A stretch of DNA of 64,000 nt from NCBI GenBank assembly GCA_015522685.1, contig WALU01000049.1:22441-86440 (forward strand), read 5' to 3'. The notes beneath the pieces are model-generated. The model saw nothing but the letters and a program-made list of their open reading frames with translations, was not told the origin of the DNA and did not search any database. The position numbers and the translations under genes are program-made. Source of the stretch: Thermoproteota archaeon (GTDB lineage: Archaea; Korarchaeota; Korarchaeia; Korarchaeales; Korarchaeaceae). Below are positions 58,019-64,000 of the stretch, piece by piece; position 1 is the first letter of the stretch, and each line of letters starts with the position of its first letter.

Positions 58019-59723
58019 AGAAAACGTTTCGATAATCCTCGCAATAATCCTACTAACTATTACTTATGTGTATAAGCGACTGAATTTAATTCTATCTATT
58101 GTAAGTAAATACCAGCTCATTCTAAGTGCTTCATTAGCTCTAGCACTGATTTCTTTAGCTGTACTCTTAAGTAGGAGAAAGATTTATGGCTCTACCCCAC
58201 TTCAAAACGCATTGACCGTGGAATCTAGAGGAAGAAGATATCTGATTCTTCCAACTGAATTAGAAGTCGAAGAACAGAGCGCGCAGTTAGATCTCAAAAA
58301 AGTAAAGGGTATCATAGAGAGTATGAATGTTGGAATGTCCCTCCTAGTAACACAGTGGTCAGGCAGAAGATTCTTCAATCAGATAGTAGGAGGAGGGATT
58401 AGTACTAAGCTGTTACTATGGTCTCCTCTAGGAGATCTCAATGAAGCGGAAAACTCTCTTAAGGCTACTCTTTCTGCTCTCAATAGTTCAATAGAGGGAA
58501 TTAGACTGAAGATTGATGAAAACTTCTCAATTGATCCGGAGGCGCTATCTGGGATATTAAATTTGAGCAAAGGATCAGAAAATCTTGAGGGTATAGCATT
58601 TGGAAGAGAAGAGAAAAAAGATCTGCCTATGCTGGAGATAGGTGAGCATAAAGGAAAGGTTATTGGCATCCCCTTGGCGGATATATCAAGGCATATCCTG
58701 ATCGTAGGTCAGACAGGTTCTGGTAAAACTACAACATCCAAGAGGATAGTATACGAAGCATGGAATTTAGGAATACCCTCTCTCGTCCTAGATATACATT
58801 GGGAGTATAAATCTCTGATTTTCCAGCTTGGAGGTAAGATCTTTACAACGAAGGGAGGATTACCTAACATATGCATAAATCCCCTTGCGGAAATTCACAA
58901 GAGCAGCGAGAAGGAGATATTTTTACTCTCTGAAACTCTATCTAATATCCTAGACTTGACCCCCTCTCAATTTTATTTCCTAATGAACGGTCTCAAAAGG
59001 ATTAGAGATCAGGCATTAGATGGTAGCGCTCCCTCAATGAAAGATCTGGTATCTGAGCTTAAGGAGATGAGGCTAGCTTCACAGGCAGAGGAAGAGAGTA
59101 GAGCTTCATTAGTCAGAAAGCTCGACCCAATTATCATGTCAGAAGGAGCTGATATATTCAATTATGATAACCTAAGTATCGAGGAGATAGGTGGCTCTCT
59201 CTCCCTCATTGACATAGGGGATATAAGAAGCGATATCTTAAAGCAGTTAGTGATATTCTTCATCTTAAGAAGGATAAAAGATAGATTTGTGAGAGAGGAA
59301 GGGAAAGCTCTCTATCCAAGGATGCTTATAGTTATAGAAGAGGCTGAAAAACTCATACCACATTATAGCGATGTTACTGGAATGAATATAATCGACAGAT
59401 TGTTCTCAGAGCTGAGGAAGTTTGGAGTTTCCTTGGTACTAATAACTCAAAGCCTAACAGATATCCCGGAGGGAGTAGTGAGAAATACTGGAACCAAAAT
59501 ATACCATAGAGTCGAATCACCCTCAGATTTGAGGGCCCTCAAATCTATTCTGGGAGAGAAGAAACTTCTGAACCTAGTAACATCCCTCTCGCAAGGAGAG
59601 TGCCTTGTTGTAACCTCAAGCTCAGTGTATAGGGCAATGGTTTCCTCTGTAGAGGAAAGATCAATAGATGCTAAGGCCATAGAGAGAATCTTGAGGTATA
59701 CTCCTTTCTATTGGCCATCTTGA
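57987..59723 (+). CDS. Membrane-anchored HerA/VirB4-type ATPase
   Basis: Two N-terminal TM segments; HILIVGQTGSGKTTTSKRIVYEAW, MLIVIEEAEKLIPHYSD, ELRKFGVSLVLITQSLTDIPEGVVRNTGTKIYHRV. Confidence 0.8.
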   Translation: MKRGWTLRLGRENVSIILAIILLTITYVYKRLNLILSIVSKYQLILSASLALALISLAVLLSRRKIYGSTPLQNALTVESRGRRYLILPTELEVEEQSAQLDLKKVKGIIESMNVGMSLLVTQWSGRRFFNQIVGGGISTKLLLWSPLGDLNEAENSLKATLSALNSSIEGIRLKIDENFSIDPEALSGILNLSKGSENLEGIAFGREEKKDLPMLEIGEHKGKVIGIPLADISRHILIVGQTGSGKTTTSKRIVYEAWNLGIPSLVLDIHWEYKSLIFQLGGKIFTTKGGLPNICINPLAEIHKSSEKEIFLLSETLSNILDLTPSQFYFLMNGLKRIRDQALDGSAPSMKDLVSELKEMRLASQAEEESRASLVRKLDPIIMSEGADIFNYDNLSIEEIGGSLSLIDIGDIRSDILKQLVIFFILRRIKDRFVREEGKALYPRMLIVIEEAEKLIPHYSDVTGMNIIDRLFSELRKFGVSLVLITQSLTDIPEGVVRNTGTKIYHRVESPSDLRALKSILGEKKLLNLVTSLSQGECLVVTSSSVYRAMVSSVEERSIDAKAIERILRYTPFYWPS

Positions 59724-60262
59724 GGCAAAGAATCGATTATTGATATGAAGTCTGAGGACCAGTTAAATCTCCCTAATTCTCTCCTCTTCCTTCCCCTTAA
59801 AAAATCTAAAACTACCCTAATCTCATCATCTGGCTTACTTTCACATCCATCTACTTCTACTATCCGTTCCCTTCCTATTATTACTAAGGCATCATAAACA
59901 GGACCATCTATCACTTCATACTCTATATTCTCTCTTATTTTACCTAGAGAATACCCCCTAGACCTCAATCTTTCCAAAAGGATTGAAGGTCTGCATCTAA
60001 TTACTACAGTGATTATTACGAGATCCTTCGGTATCGCGTTAGGGGAAATCGTTTCAACAACTAAGCATTTATTATCAACCAACTTTTTTATCTCTTCTGT
60101 GATTGGTACTTCATCTAAAATGAGAGAATTTCTTTTATGATCGATTCCTAAGATGAATCCCCTCTCCTTAGCCAATGATCCAACGTTTAGATAGTCGCAT
60201 CTTATCTTCGATGCTAGTCTCTTGGCCAATATTGTCTTGCCAGAACCTGGAGTTCCTATCAC
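59708..60262 (-). CDS. Adenylate kinase-like NTPase (AK6/Fap7 family)
   Basis: VIGTPGSGKTILAKRLASKIRCDYLNVGSLAKERGF; the listed ORF start overlaps tRNA-Glu, so the start was moved to in-frame GTG at 60262 (uncertain). Confidence 0.75.
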   Translation of the reverse strand: MIGTPGSGKTILAKRLASKIRCDYLNVGSLAKERGFILGIDHKRNSLILDEVPITEEIKKLVDNKCLVVETISPNAIPKDLVIITVVIRCRPSILLERLRSRGYSLGKIRENIEYEVIDGPVYDALVIIGRERIVEVDGCESKPDDEIRVVLDFLRGRKRRELGRFNWSSDFISIIDSLPQDGQ

Positions 60263-60333
60263 AACAATTATCCCATGGGGCTTATCTTCTCTCGAGAAAT
60301 GTTTATATTCCCTATATCCATTCCATGCCTTAG

Positions 60334-60408
60334 GCTCCGGTGGTGTAGCCCGGCTAAGCATAGGGGCCTCTCGAGCCCCAGACCTGGGTTCAAATCCCGG
60401 CCGGAGCA
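60334..60408 (+). tRNA. tRNA-Glu (anticodon CTC)
   Basis: GCTCCGG/CCGGAGC acceptor, GGGGC-CTCTCGA-GCCCC anticodon arm, TTCAAAT T loop. Confidence 0.93.
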
Positions 60409-60426
60409 TCATTTTTATCTACTCAC

Positions 60427-60810
60427 TTAGTATGGAAGTTCTCCAAAGAGGGAGATGATAGGATGAAAGTTCGCGATTCCAACTAAAGCTAGCCATAGTA
60501 CATAAGCTACCAAAGCTGTCACTATGAGACGAACTGGTTGTTTGTTATAGGCAGGAATTAGTAGAAATAAAGCCTGCATCATAACTAATATCAAGTAAAA
60601 GTTACTTAAAATTACATTTTGGGGTTGCATCCATACGATCATGACCCATACCCCTAGCTCAGCTATGAATAAAGCTACAGGAAATGTGAAAATGGCAAAT
60701 AATGCACCATAGATTGTTTCTACAAGTACTTTCTTTATGGCAGGGGGTAAGCCTCTCTTTCTTCTAATGGTAGAAGTCTTGCTCCTCCAACTCCTAGACG
60801 ATCTTAGCAT
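60427..60810 (-). CDS. Hypothetical membrane protein (127 aa)
   Basis: Basic N-terminus then 3-4 TM segments. Confidence 0.6.
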   Translation of the reverse strand: MLRSSRSWRSKTSTIRRKRGLPPAIKKVLVETIYGALFAIFTFPVALFIAELGVWVMIVWMQPQNVILSNFYLILVMMQALFLLIPAYNKQPVRLIVTALVAYVLWLALVGIANFHPIISLFGELPY

Positions 60811-60816
60811 ATAGAA

Positions 60817-61518
60817 TCACCCCAACTTTATAATGCTTCCTACATTCTTTCCTTCTATTAGATCGAGTAAAGCTTCTGGATTATCTCCACTTAAAATTAT
60901 CGTTGAGATAGACGATCTTCTCAGGATTTTAATTGACAATGCGTCGAGAAGCTCGTAAGTACCTGGATGATAGGATTTATCTATTATAATATGCTCTAAT
61001 TCATCATAAGTTAAAGTTTCTATCTTTTTAGCATCTGGATATAGCTTAGGATCCTTATCATAAACTCCATCGACTCCAGTCATTTTAGCAATAATGTTAA
61101 ACTCAAGCTTCTCAGCCAAGAGGGCAGCAACTGCATCTGTAGATTGACCTGGCTGCATCCCTCCACTTACAGGTATTCTATTCATTGCTATGGCAACTGC
61201 AGCATCTTCATAGCTCTTAACTATTTTAGGATAGGCTAAAGAGCCAAGAGAAGACATAATTACTGTAGCATGCAGCCTAGTAGCAAGTATTCCTGCATAA
61301 TCTTGGGTATAGTTATCTCCTCCCATGTTCCTAATCACATCTATGTATATCCTTGCTAGGTCACTGCCACCAGTTACTATCGCTATCTTAATACCCAAAC
61401 CCTTCAACTCTCTCACTACCTTCGATATCCTCATTATCAACGAATAATCTCCGCTCATTATGCTTTTGAATGTATATCCCCCCATTAGGAGGACTAAACC
61501 TTCTACCTTCGAGGCCAA
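60817..61518 (-). CDS. pyrH: UMP kinase (archaeal type)
   Basis: GLGIKIAIVTGGSDLARIYIDVIR...QPGQSTDAVAALLAE...MTGVDGVYDKDPKLYPDAKKIETLTYDEL. Confidence 0.9.
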   Translation of the reverse strand: MASKVEGLVLLMGGYTFKSIMSGDYSLIMRISKVVRELKGLGIKIAIVTGGSDLARIYIDVIRNMGGDNYTQDYAGILATRLHATVIMSSLGSLAYPKIVKSYEDAAVAIAMNRIPVSGGMQPGQSTDAVAALLAEKLEFNIIAKMTGVDGVYDKDPKLYPDAKKIETLTYDELEHIIIDKSYHPGTYELLDALSIKILRRSSISTIILSGDNPEALLDLIEGKNVGSIIKLG

Positions 61519-61542
61519 AGGATCACCTTTCTCCTAAATAAC

Positions 61543-62529
61543 TTAGTAGAATCTTATGGCTCTTTCTAATCTAGATAAAAGTACAATTCTGCTTTGAGGT
61601 GACTCGTCTATTATATTATATCCAGATAAGCTAGCTAGTTTGCGAGCAAACTCCTTCACTTTCTCATGACTTGGCATATTCTCCCTTCTTAATCTCCTCC
61701 TTGAGTATCCTATCCACATGTAGGCCTTGGGCTCAACGTAAGTTGGCGTAGATCTCTTTATTATACGAGAAAATTCCCTGATAGTATCATCATCCATATT
61801 AAATTCTTTTATGAGGGGAATCCTCATTACCGTAGGACATGAAAATGATTGAAGGAGGTCTAAAGTTCTGTTTACCCTCTCCCAAGCATCAGACCATAAA
61901 GGCCTAGTTATCTCCATGTAAAGCTTCTCATTCGGGGCTGGTAAAGTGACATAAAGCTGAGTGGGCTCTTTCTCAAGCCTCTCTAATCTCTCTGGCAAGG
62001 TCCCATTTGTAACTATGAAAGTAGTCATTCCCCTTCTAGAATAAGCTTCAACCAATCCTCCTATATGAGGATATAATGTAGGCTCTCCTGTGAGAGATAT
62101 GGCGGCATGCTTTGGCTCTTCTGCCTCAAAAACCCATTCTCTCTTAAAAACCTTCACTCCCTTATATCCTTGGACCATCATTCGATGGAGCCTTATGCTC
62201 TCCTCAGCTATATCTTCAGGGTCATCCCATCTATCCGATTCATCAGGTACTTCTTTCCATCTATTCTCAAGGGGAACATCGCTAACATTTAATCTCCAGC
62301 AGTAAAGACATTGTAGATTGCAGAAGGATGCTGTTGGGGTCGTCTGTAGGCAGCGCCACGAAGGTATCCCGTAAAATTTGTGTTTATAACATGTCCTCCC
62401 TTCCATTAAGGCTTTTCTAAACCAATGGCATGGTTTTATGGCTGAATGATTTAGAACAATCTTATAGCCCTGCTTTTCCATGAGCTTTCTCACATAATTA
62501 GGTACCTTTACAATGCCAGTAGATAACAT
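61543..62529 (-). CDS. tRNA wybutosine-synthesis radical SAM enzyme (Taw1/TYW1)
   Basis: PTASFCNLQCLYCWR radical SAM CxxxCxxC; CHWFRKALMEGRTCYKHKFYGIPSWRC; ISLTGEPTLYPHIG. Confidence 0.92.
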   Translation of the reverse strand: MLSTGIVKVPNYVRKLMEKQGYKIVLNHSAIKPCHWFRKALMEGRTCYKHKFYGIPSWRCLQTTPTASFCNLQCLYCWRLNVSDVPLENRWKEVPDESDRWDDPEDIAEESIRLHRMMVQGYKGVKVFKREWVFEAEEPKHAAISLTGEPTLYPHIGGLVEAYSRRGMTTFIVTNGTLPERLERLEKEPTQLYVTLPAPNEKLYMEITRPLWSDAWERVNRTLDLLQSFSCPTVMRIPLIKEFNMDDDTIREFSRIIKRSTPTYVEPKAYMWIGYSRRRLRRENMPSHEKVKEFARKLASLSGYNIIDESPQSRIVLLSRLERAIRFY

Positions 62530-62563
62530 CTTTATCCATTCTGAGTCCTTGTTCTAGATAATA

Positions 62564-63187
62564 ATGATTCTTCCCATGTTGGTAAGTAAGCAGTTAGAGT
62601 TAGCTCGCGATGAGCTAGAGCGTCTGAATTCATTAAGGGAGGAAGCAATGAAGCTGTCAAGGAAATGGCTTTCTCTCTGCAGAAATTCGATCCTGAAAGC
62701 TAGGGAGAAGAGGGAATTGGGTCATGTAGAGGACCAGCTGAGGTCTATGATAGAGGAAGTCAATAAATTTCTCAGAAGATGCACACTGCAGTTAGGCTAC
62801 CTCGATAGTTCCGTAAGATCCTTGATTTCTGACTCTCTCCAAGAGGCAGTAGAAGGTATAGCCCTAGCGAGGTTTCTAAGGGGAATGGAAATACCTAGTC
62901 ATAAGGAGCTCAATGTTAGCCCCAGGGAATATGTACTAGGAATTGGAGATGCCGTAGGAGAGCTTAGGAGAGTAGCTCTCCAGCTTTTAATAGAAAGGAA
63001 AATAACTGATGCCGAGAAACTGGTATCATATATGGACGAGATATATGAAAACCTAAACTCTATGGTATTTCCTGATTCGCTTCTGCCTGTAAGAAGGAAG
63101 GCTGATGTCGCTAGATCTCTTATAGAGAAGACTCTCTCTGAGATTATTATGATGAAAACTTCCACCGAGGTAAGAAGCGATGAGTAG
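62564..63187 (+). CDS. Translin-family protein
   Basis: All-helical; ..VEGIALARFLRGMEIPSHKELNVSPREYVLGIGDAVGELRRVALQ, the translin signature. Confidence 0.82.
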   Translation: MILPMLVSKQLELARDELERLNSLREEAMKLSRKWLSLCRNSILKAREKRELGHVEDQLRSMIEEVNKFLRRCTLQLGYLDSSVRSLISDSLQEAVEGIALARFLRGMEIPSHKELNVSPREYVLGIGDAVGELRRVALQLLIERKITDAEKLVSYMDEIYENLNSMVFPDSLLPVRRKADVARSLIEKTLSEIIMMKTSTEVRSDE

Positions 63188-63857
63188 GGAATTAAAAGAA
63201 CTAGATCCATATACCTCACATTTGCTATTGGCTGTAATCCTCCTTGGAGGATCTAAGAAGCCTGTAAGAGCTTCCGATTTATGCGAATACTTGGGCACCT
63301 CTAGGGCAACAATATCAAGGTGGATATCAAAAGCTGATAATCTCGGCTTTTTGAGATCAATTATAGCCAAGAGGGTTCAATACATAATGGCTACTCAGAA
63401 ATCCTTAGAATTGATCAAGACGATATATGAAATGACCGAGGGAGTAAAATGGGATAAAGAGGTGCTAATGGCAGAGGTATTCTCAGGCATGAGAGAAGGT
63501 GCATATTATATATCTCGTCCAGATTATGTAATGGGTTTTAAGGAGATAGTGGGATATACGCCATTTCCAGGCACACTGAATTTGAAAATAAGGGAGGAAA
63601 ATGTTATCAAGGTCAAGGAATGGAGGAGAAAAGTTAGGCCAAGAGTTGTACCAGGTTTTGTTGAAGCGGGGAGGGCCTTTGGAGAGGTAGAAGTGCTCCC
63701 AGTAGAGCTCAATGGATCAATACATGCTCATGCTATATTTCCTCTTAGGAGGCATTACGGTGATAATGTATTGGAAGTAATATATCCTGAAAGCTTAAGA
63801 GTCAAACTAGATCTGAAAGATGGGGATATAGTAGCAGTTACACTGGAGACATGGTAA
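63180..63857 (+). CDS. ribK: CTP-dependent riboflavin kinase with N-terminal HTH
   Basis: HTH (LCEYLGTSRATISRWISKADNLGFL); GYTPFPGTLNLKI; RRHYGDNVLEVIYPESLRVKLDLKDGD. Confidence 0.9.
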   Translation: MSRELKELDPYTSHLLLAVILLGGSKKPVRASDLCEYLGTSRATISRWISKADNLGFLRSIIAKRVQYIMATQKSLELIKTIYEMTEGVKWDKEVLMAEVFSGMREGAYYISRPDYVMGFKEIVGYTPFPGTLNLKIREENVIKVKEWRRKVRPRVVPGFVEAGRAFGEVEVLPVELNGSIHAHAIFPLRRHYGDNVLEVIYPESLRVKLDLKDGDIVAVTLETW

Positions 63858-63930
63858 TGGGCCGGGGGGGAATCGAACCCCCGGTCTCCGCCTCGTCAAG
63901 GCGGCGTCATAGCCTCTAGACCACCGGCCC
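63858..63930 (-). tRNA. tRNA-Val (anticodon GAC), no encoded CCA
   Basis: Reverse complement GGGCCGG...CCGCC-TTGACGA-GGCGG...CCGGCCC-A; otherwise identical to tRNA-Val(CAC). Confidence 0.95.
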
Positions 63931-64000
63931 CTCTGACCCAAGGAAGAGGTCCTTAAATAAGTTTTTTAAAGAGAATATCCCAGCATCTTGCCACTAGGAC

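Noticed and set aside
1-64000. CRISPR arrays, rRNA genes, transposase genes, integrases, toxin-antitoxin pairs
   Set aside because: Looked for regularly spaced repeats and characteristic motifs in the listed proteins; none found.

Overview
This 64 kb window looks like chromosome from a thermophilic TACK-type archaeon, possibly Korarchaeia-like; the lineage call is inference only. Evidence for archaeal origin includes XPB/Bax1, XPD, TFB, aIF1/SUI1, Taw1/TYW1, archaeal DHQ synthase II, GHMP shikimate kinase, CTP-dependent RibK, translin, HerA ATPases, PRC-barrel, A22 presenilin-like peptidase and very GC-rich tRNAs in AT-rich DNA. Most of the window is dense housekeeping and metabolic genes: ilvB/ACT/ilvC, guaA, hppA, tldD/pmbA, an fdn-type formate dehydrogenase with fdhD/fdhE and a ModE-like regulator, shikimate genes, thrC/thrB, glyA, pyrH and three tRNAs (Val-CAC, Glu-CTC, Val-GAC). 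I saw no CRISPR array, rRNA, intact transposon or prophage. The main anomalies are: (i) a 'gene graveyard' at about 7.8-19.4 kb with frame-preserved pseudogenes that the ORF track misses (CoA-binding protein, acylphosphatase with KQDE repeats, a frameshifted ORF, a DUF72 remnant); (ii) a 28-bp perfect palindrome abutting the start codon of a PadR/ABC exporter operon; (iii) two tRNA-Val isoacceptors identical except in the anticodon loop; (iv) a divergent TFB, a small coiled-coil ORF and a membrane-anchored HerA/CedB-like ATPase in an overlapping array; (v) a MetE-core-type methionine synthase followed by a mini [2Fe-2S]-like protein; (vi) an FdhD lacking its CxxC motif beside a Cys-type formate dehydrogenase whose leader contains a hairpin; and (vii) several unannotated small ORFs. 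All family calls are from reading the sequence; no database search was run.
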